DNA from: an uncultured Prevotellaceae bacterium
GTDB taxonomy: Bacteria; Bacteroidota; Bacteroidia; Bacteroidales; Bacteroidaceae
DNA length: 64,000 bases
Assembly: GCA_900319225.1 (NCBI GenBank)
Contig: ONNV01000011.1
Span: forward strand, 1 to 64,000
Reading direction: 5' to 3'
Positions 24,655 through 32,285 of the stretch are shown here, in pieces. The position numbers were made by a program, and so were the translations under genes. Below the pieces are notes generated by a model. That model saw only the letters and a program-made list of their open reading frames with translations, made no database searches and was not told the DNA's origin. Each line of letters begins with the position of its first letter. Position 1 is the stretch's first letter.

Positions 24655-25797
24655 ATGAGATGCCAAAGGCTTTACATTTTGCTGGCTCCGTTATTGTTGT
24701 GCTGCGGCATAGCTGTGGCTCAGAAATATGATGGCCTGTTAGAACATAGTGAACCGGTTGACATTTCCCGGTATATTGAAGTGTGTGACTGGTTATGCCG
24801 GCAAAGTGAAGATTATCAGTATTACAATGAACTTGATTCTTTGATTAATCTGGATTTGCCTTCTGATGATGAGTACTCTATTCTTTATAGTGGAAAGTCT
24901 TATGCAGTTCATGTGCCAAAGTTGTACCTGTCAAGGAAACCATCCATACGTCATGCTCAGAACTTGTACAATGGTTTTGTCTATGTCTGGAATATATACT
25001 GTAATTATGAGGTGTGGATGCGTATCAATGAGTCGCAAATGCATCTTTCAGACTTGGCATATATGGTTGATGATAAAGATGCCATAAAAGCGACAAAGGG
25101 TATCAGAATTAGCGGAATAAGGGACCGTGAACTGCGTAGGGCTGCACGTAACAGCCGGAATTCCATAGTCGGATATATTAAAAACGGATATGATGAAATG
25201 ATAGAGGATAAGGGTATTGATATCCTGATTTCATTTTGCAATCTTGTATATGACAAGTCATTCAAGTTTGAGGATACGATTGATACAAACGATATCATAG
25301 ATAGTATCTGGGGCGTGAATATGAGTCATGCTCAGGAAAGGTTGCTGCGTTATCTTGATTCTGATGAGGAGATTAGACTTAAAGTTATGCTTGATGAAAT
25401 GGCTGCATGCAATGATTTCGATGAACAGTGTGTGCTATGGATAAACTGGGTGATGAATAGGGCGGGCGGTGATGATTACTTATTTCTATTGGCAACCGGA
25501 GATGCCCTTATGGATAGTGGAAAATATAGCCCGATATTAGATGGGATATGGGATATATGGAGGAGTTTGTTCCAACCATATTTTCACGGAGTGTCAGTCG
25601 ATGCATTAATACCGAATGCTTTTTATAATAAGTATAGGAAAAAATGCTTTATAACATGTCTCAAACACATTGATAAGCATCCTGATGATGTTTATGCCAT
25701 TATGTGTGCGGCCAACCTTGCTACCAACTCAAATATTGAGCGTTATGGAGGTTTCGGAAATGCAGCTATGACAAAGATTCTTCCATTGATTCCTTAA
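24655..25797 (+). CDS. Exported hypothetical protein
   Basis: The start at 24655 gives a good signal peptide (RLYILLAPLLLCCGIAVAQ), while an in-frame GTG at 24619 would overlap the WG-repeat gene. The mature 357 residues are acidic and helical with no recognised motif. It lies 25 bp after the WG-repeat gene and ends the accessory block. Function unknown. Confidence 0.6.
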   Translation: MRCQRLYILLAPLLLCCGIAVAQKYDGLLEHSEPVDISRYIEVCDWLCRQSEDYQYYNELDSLINLDLPSDDEYSILYSGKSYAVHVPKLYLSRKPSIRHAQNLYNGFVYVWNIYCNYEVWMRINESQMHLSDLAYMVDDKDAIKATKGIRISGIRDRELRRAARNSRNSIVGYIKNGYDEMIEDKGIDILISFCNLVYDKSFKFEDTIDTNDIIDSIWGVNMSHAQERLLRYLDSDEEIRLKVMLDEMAACNDFDEQCVLWINWVMNRAGGDDYLFLLATGDALMDSGKYSPILDGIWDIWRSLFQPYFHGVSVDALIPNAFYNKYRKKCFITCLKHIDKHPDDVYAIMCAANLATNSNIERYGGFGNAAMTKILPLIP

Positions 25798-25890
25798 GTA
25801 TGCTCAGATAATGAAAAGGTGATAGGTATAAAGAATACCCGAAAGTAGTATTATGGGTTGAATCAAAAGGTTAGTTCAAAGTATAATGAG

Positions 25891-25898
25891 TAAATTTG
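25891..25898 (+). promoter_or_regulatory. -7 box of the GH3 gene
   Basis: TAAATTTG fits the consensus exactly, 66 bp upstream of the ATG at 25964. It marks return to core-type regulation after the accessory block. Confidence 0.65.
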
Positions 25899-25963
25899 CG
25901 ACACAATAAAAGTGTGATATCATTATTGAGTTTGGACTACATCTTTTTTCCGCTAAAAGATTT

Positions 25964-27157
25964 ATGATTGAATATGTAAGAAGGAATCAGGTTTCAAGAT
26001 TCTTTGCGTATTGCTTTGTTTCCAGTGTTGTCATGTTCTCTTCATGTTCCAAGAGTGATGAGAAGGACCCCGTTATTACCGATGAAATCGAGCTTGCAAT
26101 CCGTAACATGTCCCTCCGGCAGAAAGTGGGACAGATGTTCTACGGGCGCCCTGAAATGCTTGATACCACCATCCACTGGTTTGCAGGTAGCGATCTGGTC
26201 GCAATCTCAATGCAGGAGGTGAATGATGTGATGCGCAATGTAAATAAGGACTATCCTGTAGGAGGCATAATATTGTATGCGCATAACATAGATGACAGCA
26301 CTCAGCTGGAGTCTTTTATCGGTCAGCTGCGCCAATTGAACGGCTCTCCGTTGCTTTGCATTGATGAGGAGGGCGGGAGAGTAGCACGTATAGCAAATAA
26401 CCCCAAGTTTGATGTGACCAAGTATGAGTCAATGGACTCGATAGGCAGGACCAGAGACCCTCATAATGCATACGAATGTGCCAACACCATAGGTTCATAC
26501 CTTAAGCGATACGGATTTGATATAGATTTTGCTCCCGTGGCCGATGTCAATACAAATCCAGAGAATGTGGTAATTGGCAAACGCGCATTCTCCGATGATC
26601 CTTATGTAGCTTCAGGTATGGTTACCAGTTATCTCCAAGGACTTGATGATGCCGGTATAGTAGGGTGCATAAAGCATTTCCCTGGTCATGGCGATACCAA
26701 GAATGATACCCATACCGGATATGCTGCATCAAACAAGACCTGGGCCGAGATGCTTGACTGTGAGATGATTACTTTCAAGACCGGAATAGCTTGGGGAACC
26801 CAACTCATAATGACTGCTCACATAGCAGCTCCCAATGTGACCGGGTCAGATGTGCCCAGCACGCTGTCACCTGTCATACTCAAAGACAAACTGCGCGGAG
26901 AGCTTGGTTACAATAATATCATTGTGGCCGATGCCATGGAGATGGGTGCCATCACACTGCATTACACCAATGCCGATGCCGCAGTACTGGCCGTTCAAGC
27001 CGGCGTGGATATCCTGCTTGGCCCCAAGAACCTGATAGAAGCCTTTGATGCCGTCATTGCCGCCGTCCAGTCCGGCAAGATAACTGAGAAAAGAATTGAT
27101 GATAGTGTGCGCCGAATATTAAAACTCAAGAAAAAGGTTGGAAGGTTTAAGTATTAA
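25964..27157 (+). CDS. Glycoside hydrolase family 3 lipoprotein, NagZ-like
   Basis: The 397-residue product has a lipoprotein signal peptide ending FSSC, so Cys is probably lipidated and the enzyme is in the periplasm or at the outer membrane. GH3 motifs are LLCIDEEGGRVAR, FDIDFAPVADVN and the NagZ signature KHFPGHGDT, which includes the His of the catalytic dyad, followed by VADAMEMGA with the nucleophile Asp. This predicts a beta-N-acetylhexosaminidase releasing GlcNAc from peptidoglycan or glycans. It is single-domain NagZ length plus signal peptide. It is monocistronic, followed by the tRNA-Ser gene. Confidence 0.88.
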   Translation: MIEYVRRNQVSRFFAYCFVSSVVMFSSCSKSDEKDPVITDEIELAIRNMSLRQKVGQMFYGRPEMLDTTIHWFAGSDLVAISMQEVNDVMRNVNKDYPVGGIILYAHNIDDSTQLESFIGQLRQLNGSPLLCIDEEGGRVARIANNPKFDVTKYESMDSIGRTRDPHNAYECANTIGSYLKRYGFDIDFAPVADVNTNPENVVIGKRAFSDDPYVASGMVTSYLQGLDDAGIVGCIKHFPGHGDTKNDTHTGYAASNKTWAEMLDCEMITFKTGIAWGTQLIMTAHIAAPNVTGSDVPSTLSPVILKDKLRGELGYNNIIVADAMEMGAITLHYTNADAAVLAVQAGVDILLGPKNLIEAFDAVIAAVQSGKITEKRIDDSVRRILKLKKKVGRFKY

Positions 27158-27170
27158 GCGGATTCTTTTT

Positions 27171-27178
27171 TACCTTTG
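27171..27178 (+). promoter_or_regulatory. -7 box of tRNA-Ser
   Basis: TACCTTTG matches TAnnTTTG, 12 bp upstream of the tRNA 5' end. Confidence 0.65.
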
Positions 27179-27190
27179 CATCCGCAAAAA

Positions 27191-27278
27191 GGAAAGATGC
27201 CAGAGTGATCGAATGGACCGGACTCGAAATCCGGCGTACGGCCTAGCCGTACCGTGGGTTTGAATCCCACTCTTTCCG
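27191..27278 (+). tRNA. tRNA-Ser (anticodon CGA)
   Basis: This is an 88-nt type II tRNA. Acceptor GGAAAGA pairs with TCTTTCC; the anticodon stem CCGGA/TCCGG encloses loop CTCGAAA, giving CGA for codon UCG. The long variable arm TACGGC/GCCGTA and the T-arm GTGGG/CCCAC are clear. Discriminator G; CCA is not encoded. Confidence 0.93.
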
Positions 27279-27324
27279 CAAAAGCCAGGTTTCAGCCTGG
27301 CTTTTTGCGTAAAGAGTGGGATTC
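27262..27324 (+). terminator. Extended palindrome covering tRNA-Ser 3' end and terminator
   Basis: The core GCCAGG-TTTCAG-CCTGGC plus T run (27284-27305) is a standard terminator. The pairing continues outward: 27262-27289 is complementary to 27296-27324 with one bulged T and one mismatch. The palindrome includes an inverted 14-nt copy (27311-27324) of the tRNA 3' end (27262-27275). Confidence 0.8.
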
Positions 27325-27423
27325 GGTAAACCTTCTTTTAGTTTCCTATCGGAAACGGGTGGCCCTCCGGGCCATCTCGTTCGCATACTCACTTCGCCCC
27401 AATACGTTTGTATTGCGTGAATT

Positions 27424-27454
27424 AAATAAGGCCACCCATCGGGCGGCCTTATTT
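27424..27454. terminator. Terminator of the ACT-domain gene (bidirectional)
   Basis: AAATAAGGCC and GGCCTTATTT are perfectly paired around a short loop, with A and T runs on both sides. It lies 19 bp past the minus-strand stop at 27473. Confidence 0.75.
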
Positions 27455-27472
27455 GATTGTGGTAATACCTTT

Positions 27473-27871
27473 TTAAAGTTCCTGGATAATCTGGTTGGCA
27501 AGCTCGGTGTTGTCCGGGCGGATTATTACGCGTGAGAACTCTGATGATGAGTCAGTAAAGGCGTACATGTACTCAACCGATATTCCGGCGGCTGATAGCT
27601 TCTCCATAGCGTTTGCCATGGCACCGGGCTTGTTTGCACACTCCAGGTAAACCACATGGGTCATGGTCACTGCGTATGAGTTAGCCTTGATAAGGTTGAA
27701 TGCGCGCTCAATCTGGTCGCGCTCCACTATGATGCGGGCAATACCGAAATCCTGTGTCTCAGATACGGTGAATGCCTTCATGTTTATACCATTGTTACCG
27801 AGCAGTCTGGCTATCTCGGCAAATTTTCCCTTCTCATTCTCCAGGAAAACTGAAATCTGTCTGATTAGCAT
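27473..27871 (-). CDS. Tandem ACT-domain protein
   Basis: The 132-residue protein consists of two ACT modules: residues 1-65 (ISVFLENEKGKFAEIARLLG) and 70-132 (VYLECANKPGAMANAMEKLS). ACT domains bind amino acids or other small ligands. It follows the phenylacetate-CoA ligase stop-to-start by 23 bp on the same strand. This pairing is common in anaerobes and suggests that it senses a ligand tied to aromatic-acid or amino-acid metabolism. No catalytic domain is present. Confidence 0.85.
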   Translation of the reverse strand: MLIRQISVFLENEKGKFAEIARLLGNNGINMKAFTVSETQDFGIARIIVERDQIERAFNLIKANSYAVTMTHVVYLECANKPGAMANAMEKLSAAGISVEYMYAFTDSSSEFSRVIIRPDNTELANQIIQEL

Positions 27872-27894
27872 AGTCGGATATCATTAATCGGTTA

Positions 27895-29196
27895 TTATTC
27901 AAATTTACGGTGGTCAATGGCGCGTTTTGCCTTACCGGTAGAACGCTCAATTGTTCCGGGCTGTACGATCTTTATGGCAGGCTGGATGCCTACGACGCTC
28001 TGGATACGTGAGGTAAGACGCTGACGCAGACGAACCAGCTCGTTAACCTGGTCAGTGTAGAACTCAGGCTTAACCTCAACCTGGATATCGAATGTGTCGG
28101 TGTTGTTTACACGGTCTACTTCGATAAGGAAGTAGGGCTCGTACTCCGGGAACTCCAGCAGGATGGACTCTATCTGTGACGGGAATACGTTCACACCGCG
28201 GATGATCATCATATCGTCGCTGCGGCCCAGAATCTTGCCCATACGTACGGCGGTACGGCCGCACTCACACTTGTCATAGTTGAGATAGGTGAGGTCACGT
28301 GTGCGGTAACGGATCATCGGCATACCCCACTTATCGAGAGTGGTGAATACAAGCTCACCCTTTTGACCGGGCTCTACAGGCTGCAGGGTAACCGGGTCTA
28401 TAATCTCGGGGTAGTAGAGGTCCTCCCAAAGGTGGGTGCCGTTCTGGCACTCGCACTCGCCACCTACGCCGGGGCCGCTTATCTCGGTGAGTCCATAGAT
28501 ATCGAATGCCTTGATATGCATCTTATCCTCAAGCTCCTTACGCATGGCCTCGGTCCAGGGCTCTGCACCGAATATACCGACCTTGAGCTTGAAGTTGTTT
28601 ATGTCAAGACCCTGCTTGCGGATCTCCTCGGCCATATAAAGAGCGTAGGAGGGGGTGCAGGCAACAGCAGTAGAACCAAAGTCCTGCATAAGCTGGAGCT
28701 GCTTCTGGGTATTTCCGCTGCTGGTGGGGATTACGGTCGCGCCGATCTTGTGTACACCGTCATGTGCACCCAGACCACCGGTGAAAAGGCCGTATCCGTA
28801 TGCAATCTGTACAAAATCATCTTTGCCAAGTCCGAACGCGGTAAGGCAACGCGCTACGGCCTCTGCCCAGTTGTCCAGATCCTTCTGGGTATAACCCACA
28901 ACGATAGGCTTACCGGTGGTGCCTGATGATGCGTGCAGACGCAGGATGTCGGTCATGGGTACGCACATCATTCCGAAAGGATAGTTGTCACGAAGGTCTT
29001 GCTTGACTGTAAAAGGCAATTTTACGATGTCATCAATACTGCGGATATCCTCAGGGCGGACTCCGTGTTCATCGAACCTTTTCTTGTAGAAAGGTGAGTT
29101 GTTGTAGGCGTGTGCTACAATCTTCTTGAGTTTTTCACTCTGCAGAGCGCGCATCTCATCACGTGACATGCACTCAATTTTTTTGTTCCAGATCAT
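27895..29196 (-). CDS. Phenylacetate-CoA ligase family protein
   Basis: The 433-residue adenylate-forming enzyme activates an aryl acid (phenylacetate or indoleacetate) with ATP and CoA. The start at 29196 (MIWNKKIECMSRDEM) is chosen because a longer frame would overlap tsaD. Motifs are HASSGTTGKPIVVGYT (AMP site), FDIYGLTEISGPG, and the hinge GRSDDMMIIRGVN near the C-terminus. CECGRTAVR supplies Cys residues typical of this group. In gut Bacteroidetes it likely links phenylpyruvate/indolepyruvate oxidation to ATP or reductive carboxylation. It is coupled with the ACT gene. Confidence 0.88.
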   Translation of the reverse strand: MIWNKKIECMSRDEMRALQSEKLKKIVAHAYNNSPFYKKRFDEHGVRPEDIRSIDDIVKLPFTVKQDLRDNYPFGMMCVPMTDILRLHASSGTTGKPIVVGYTQKDLDNWAEAVARCLTAFGLGKDDFVQIAYGYGLFTGGLGAHDGVHKIGATVIPTSSGNTQKQLQLMQDFGSTAVACTPSYALYMAEEIRKQGLDINNFKLKVGIFGAEPWTEAMRKELEDKMHIKAFDIYGLTEISGPGVGGECECQNGTHLWEDLYYPEIIDPVTLQPVEPGQKGELVFTTLDKWGMPMIRYRTRDLTYLNYDKCECGRTAVRMGKILGRSDDMMIIRGVNVFPSQIESILLEFPEYEPYFLIEVDRVNNTDTFDIQVEVKPEFYTDQVNELVRLRQRLTSRIQSVVGIQPAIKIVQPGTIERSTGKAKRAIDHRKFE

Positions 29197-29229
29197 CGTA
29201 TTAATTAGGTGGTATGAAGTAATTGAGTG

Positions 29230-29237
29230 CAAAAGTA
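29230..29237 (-). promoter_or_regulatory. -7 box of the phenylacetate-CoA ligase operon
   Basis: The minus strand reads TACTTTTG, an exact TAnnTTTG match, 34 bp upstream of the ATG at 29196. It lies only 14 bp from the divergent tsaD -7 box. Confidence 0.65.
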
Positions 29238-29251
29238 GGGAAATAATATTG

Positions 29252-29259
29252 TATCTTTG
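29252..29259 (+). promoter_or_regulatory. -7 box of tsaD
   Basis: TATCTTTG, 30 bp upstream of the tsaD ATG. The two divergent promoters overlap in their -33 regions, so binding at one may hinder the other. Confidence 0.65.
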
Positions 29260-29288
29260 CACGCCATTAGAAAATATGGAGTGAAAAA

Positions 29289-30314
29289 ATGGAAAAAGAG
29301 GTCTATATCCTGGGTATAGAGTCATCCTGCGATGATACGTCGGCTGCAGTGATCCGTAACGGAGAATTGCTGTCAAATGTCGTAGCCAGCCAGAAGGTAC
29401 ATGAGGAGTACGGTGGGGTGGTGCCGGAACTGGCGTCACGCGCTCACCAGCAGAACATAGTTCCGGTGGTGGATACTGCGTTGAAAAGGGCCGGAATTGA
29501 TGCCGGACAGCTCAGCGCCGTCGCTTTTACACGCGGTCCGGGTCTTATGGGATCGCTTCTGGTAGGTGTATCGTTTGCCAAGGGTTTTGCGCGTTCGCTT
29601 AACATCCCCATGATTGAGGTGAACCATCTGCAGGGACATATCCTGGCTCATTTTATAAAGCAGCCCGGTGAGGAGCTTGAGACTCCGCAGTTCCCGTTCC
29701 TGTGCCTGCTGGTATCGGGTGGTAACTCCCAGATAGTCAAGGTTGAATCATACAACAAGATGGAGATTCTGGGTCAGACTATCGATGATGCTGCAGGTGA
29801 GGCCATGGACAAGTGCTCCAAGGTGATGGGATTCGGTTATCCCGGCGGTCCGATTATTGACCGATTGGCGCGTCAGGGCAATCCAAAGGCATATACATTC
29901 AGCAAACCCAATATCCCCGGATACAACTACAGTTTCAGCGGACTCAAGACATCGTTCCTGTACAATCTGCGTGACTGGGTTAAGGAAGATCCCGATTTCA
30001 TCGAGCATCACAAGGAGGATCTGTGCGCGTCGCTTGAGCGTACCATCGTGGAGATTCTGATGAAGAAACTGCGTCAGGCAGCCAAGGATACCGGCATAAC
30101 TCAGATTGCCGTAGCCGGAGGAGTATCGGCCAATACCGGATTGCGTGAAGCATTCCAGGACCACGCCCGCCGCTATCGTTGGAAAGTCTTCATCCCCCGT
30201 TTCTCATACACAACGGACAACGCCGCCATGATAGCCTGCACCGGCTATTTCAAATACCTGGACAACGACTTCTGTTCCATCGACGTGCCAATCTACTCAA
30301 ATACAAGGTTATAA
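29289..30314 (+). CDS. tsaD: tRNA N6-adenosine threonylcarbamoyltransferase
   Basis: This is a 341-residue cytosolic enzyme of the ASKHA fold. It transfers the threonylcarbamoyl group to A37 of ANN-decoding tRNAs, working with TsaB, TsaE and TsaC. Motifs are GIESSCDDTSAAV at the N-terminus, the metal-binding EVNHLQGHILAHF with the paired His residues, and the VSGGNSQ and TDNAAMIA segments. Length is normal. It is an essential core gene, here monocistronic and followed by the 66-bp repeat with a hairpin. Confidence 0.96.
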   Translation: MEKEVYILGIESSCDDTSAAVIRNGELLSNVVASQKVHEEYGGVVPELASRAHQQNIVPVVDTALKRAGIDAGQLSAVAFTRGPGLMGSLLVGVSFAKGFARSLNIPMIEVNHLQGHILAHFIKQPGEELETPQFPFLCLLVSGGNSQIVKVESYNKMEILGQTIDDAAGEAMDKCSKVMGFGYPGGPIIDRLARQGNPKAYTFSKPNIPGYNYSFSGLKTSFLYNLRDWVKEDPDFIEHHKEDLCASLERTIVEILMKKLRQAAKDTGITQIAVAGGVSANTGLREAFQDHARRYRWKVFIPRFSYTTDNAAMIACTGYFKYLDNDFCSIDVPIYSNTRL

Positions 30315-30379
30315 ATACGTTTCCAGTTAGCGACTTTTTAGGCCCAAAGGGCCATAAAAGTCAAAAACAACCGAGCGCC
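30314..30379 (+). repeat. 66-bp intergenic repeat, copy 1
   Basis: It matches 44936-45001 with two differences. Both contain the hairpin GACTTTT-GGCCC/GGGCC-AAAAGTC, so the unit could also terminate transcription of tsaD. Weaker similarity continues for about 30 bp downstream. Confidence 0.85.
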
Positions 30380-30501
30380 AAAGGTGCGAGAAAAACCACC
30401 CGCCACCCCCAATTCCCCGATGAAACCCAAAATTCCACCAACAATATTCTTAAACAAAGAAAAAAACCGCACGTTTATTTGGATGACTGAAATAAATCCC
30501 C

Positions 30502-30509
30502 TAAATTTG
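30502..30509 (+). promoter_or_regulatory. Promoter of the ribosomal protein cluster
   Basis: The -7 box TAAATTTG has TTTG at 30478-30481 as -33 element, 20 bp upstream, close to the ideal Bacteroidetes spacing. It drives rpmB, rpmG and the DUF4295 gene. Confidence 0.75.
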
Positions 30510-30556
30510 CACCCTGTTTTGAGAACACTGCAAAAAACGAATAAAAACAGATAGAT

Positions 30557-30817
30557 ATGTCAAGAATTTGTCAGATCACCGGAAAGAAGGCAATGGTTGG
30601 CAACAATGTTTCTCACTCAAAGCGTAGAACCAAGAGGACATTTGATGTTAACCTGTTTACTAAGAAGTTCTTCTATGTTGAGGAGAATTGCTGGATCAGC
30701 CTCAAACTCAGTGCTGCCGGCCTGAGAATCATTAACAAGAAAGGTCTTGATGCCGCCCTCAAGGAGGCAGTCGCTAACGGTTATTGCGATTGGAAAGACA
30801 TCAGAATCATTGCGTAA
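30557..30817 (+). CDS. rpmB: 50S ribosomal protein L28 (bL28)
   Basis: The 86-residue basic protein begins [21 protein letters not shown], the signature of L28, followed by the SKRRTKR stretch. It is a structural component of the large subunit. It is first in a cluster with L33 (24 bp apart), an order normal for Bacteroidetes. The Cys pair of zinc-type L28 is reduced to one Cys near the N-terminus, so it is probably zinc-independent. Confidence 0.96.
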   Translation: MSRICQITGKKAMVGNNVSHSKRRTKRTFDVNLFTKKFFYVEENCWISLKLSAAGLRIINKKGLDAALKEAVANGYCDWKDIRIIA

Positions 30818-30841
30818 TAACAGAAAGGAGTTCATACTACT

Positions 30842-31030
30842 ATGGCAAAGAAAGTAAAAGGCAACAGGGTTCAGGTTATCCTGGAATGCACTGAGCACAA
30901 AGACAGCGGTATGCCGGGAACTTCCCGTTACATTACCACCAAGAACAGGAAGAACACTCCTGAGAGACTGGAACTTAAGAAGTATAACCCCATTCTCAAG
31001 AGGATGACAATCCATCGTGAGATCAAGTAA
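30842..31030 (+). CDS. rpmG: 50S ribosomal protein L33 (bL33)
   Basis: This is the 62-residue basic L33, with [14 protein letters not shown] and the C-terminal [18 protein letters not shown] typical of the family. Only one Cys remains in the N-terminal part, so this is the zinc-free form. It lies between rpmB and the DUF4295 gene in one transcript. Confidence 0.96.
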   Translation: MAKKVKGNRVQVILECTEHKDSGMPGTSRYITTKNRKNTPERLELKKYNPILKRMTIHREIK

Positions 31031-31043
31031 TACATTTTAAACC

Positions 31044-31190
31044 ATGGCAAAGAAAGTAGTTGCTACCCTGCGTCAGGGTAAGGTCTCAATGGCCAAGGTC
31101 ATTAAGATGGTAAAGTCACCCAAGACCGGTGCTTATATGTTCACAGAGCAGATCGTCAGCGACGAGCAGCTTAAGGACGCTATCAAGTAA
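31044..31190 (+). CDS. DUF4295 family small ribosome-associated protein
   Basis: The 48-residue basic protein starts MAKKVVATLRQGK and ends with DAIK. It sits 13 bp after rpmG, where Bacteroidetes always carry DUF4295. I recall that this family was seen as an extra large-subunit protein in a Flavobacterium ribosome structure, but I cannot verify it here. Because of its small size it is easily missed. Confidence 0.88.
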   Translation: MAKKVVATLRQGKVSMAKVIKMVKSPKTGAYMFTEQIVSDEQLKDAIK

Positions 31191-31213
31191 GATAAACTTG
31201 ACACAAAATATGT

Positions 31214-31240
31214 AAGAGCGACCCATTTTGGGCCGCTCTT
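31214..31240 (+). terminator. Terminator of the rpmB-rpmG-DUF4295 transcript
   Basis: AAGAGCG and CGCTCTT form the stem, with GCCC-like inner pairing, followed by ATTATTT. It lies 24 bp after the DUF4295 stop. Confidence 0.75.
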
Positions 31241-31268
31241 ATTATTTGCATTTATCACCTTATTTATT

Positions 31269-31276
31269 TAAATTTG
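31269..31276 (+). promoter_or_regulatory. -7 box of ftsY-rimO
   Basis: TAAATTTG, 44 bp upstream of the ftsY ATG and 29 bp after the previous terminator. Confidence 0.65.
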
Positions 31277-31319
31277 CATTCTGAGTACGGTACTTTTTGC
31301 CGTATTCACCGAATGATAT

Positions 31320-32285
31320 ATGGGCTTGTTTTCATTTTTCACTAAAGATAAGAAGGAGGTACTGGATAAAGGACTTGAAAAGACCAAGTCCAGCGTATTC
31401 TCCAAGATAGCACGTGCCGTTGCAGGTAAATCCACTGTCGATGATGAGGTTCTGGATAATCTGGAGGAGGTCCTGATTACATCCGATGTTGGCGTAGAGA
31501 CCACCCTCAAGATAGTAAAGCGCATCCAGGAGCGTGTAGCCCGTGACAAATACATGGGCACATCAGAGCTCAACGACATTCTCCGTGATGAGATATCGGC
31601 ACTTCTGGTAGAGAATAACCCCGATGATGATGCTGAGCCTTTCAGCGTTCCGTCTGCCCGCAAGCCCTATGTGGTGCTTGTGGTTGGCGTGAACGGCGTA
31701 GGCAAGACCACCACTATAGGCAAGCTTGCCTATCAGTTCAAGAAACGCGGTCTGAAGGTAGTGCTTGGTGCTGCCGATACATTCCGTGCCGCCGCCATTG
31801 AGCAGCTGCAGGAGTGGGGCCGTAGAGTGGATGTGCCGGTGATCAGGCAGGAAATGGGTTCAGACCCCGCATCGGTGGCATATGATACGCTCAGCCATGC
31901 AGTGGCTGACGGGGCCGATGTGGTGCTGATTGATACTGCAGGCCGTCTGCACAACAAGGTGGGTCTTATGAATGAGCTCACCAAGATCCGCAACGTGATG
32001 AACAAGGTCGTTGAGGGCGCCCCTGATGACGTACTGCTGGTTCTTGACGGTTCTACCGGTCAGAACGCCTTTGAGCAAGCCAAGCAGTTCACACTGGCCA
32101 CCAAGGTAACCCAGCTGGCCATTACCAAGCTTGACGGAACTGCCAAGGGAGGCGTTGTGATAGGTATTTCAGACCAGTTCAAGGTACCTGTAAAGTATGT
32201 CGGCCTGGGTGAGGCTATAGACAACCTGCAGGTATTCAACAAGACCGAGTTTGTGGATTCACTATTTAAACAGGATAAGGAATGA
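31320..32285 (+). CDS. ftsY: Signal recognition particle receptor FtsY
   Basis: This 321-residue SRP GTPase targets ribosome-nascent-chain complexes to the membrane with Ffh. The short N-domain (about 1-90) is followed by the NG GTPase: GVNGVGKTTTIGKLA (P-loop), DTFRAAAIEQL (insertion box), DTAGRL (G3) and TKLDGTAKGG (G4/closing motif). The N-terminal A-domain is almost absent, as in other Bacteroidetes. The stop overlaps the rimO start (ATGA). Confidence 0.96.
   Translation: MGLFSFFTKDKKEVLDKGLEKTKSSVFSKIARAVAGKSTVDDEVLDNLEEVLITSDVGVETTLKIVKRIQERVARDKYMGTSELNDILRDEISALLVENNPDDDAEPFSVPSARKPYVVLVVGVNGVGKTTTIGKLAYQFKKRGLKVVLGAADTFRAAAIEQLQEWGRRVDVPVIRQEMGSDPASVAYDTLSHAVADGADVVLIDTAGRLHNKVGLMNELTKIRNVMNKVVEGAPDDVLLVLDGSTGQNAFEQAKQFTLATKVTQLAITKLDGTAKGGVVIGISDQFKVPVKYVGLGEAIDNLQVFNKTEFVDSLFKQDKE

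Noticed and set aside
28363-28926. 187-residue plus-strand frame inside the phenylacetate-CoA ligase gene
   Set aside because: It lies fully antisense to a well-supported gene with intact motifs and lacks a promoter.
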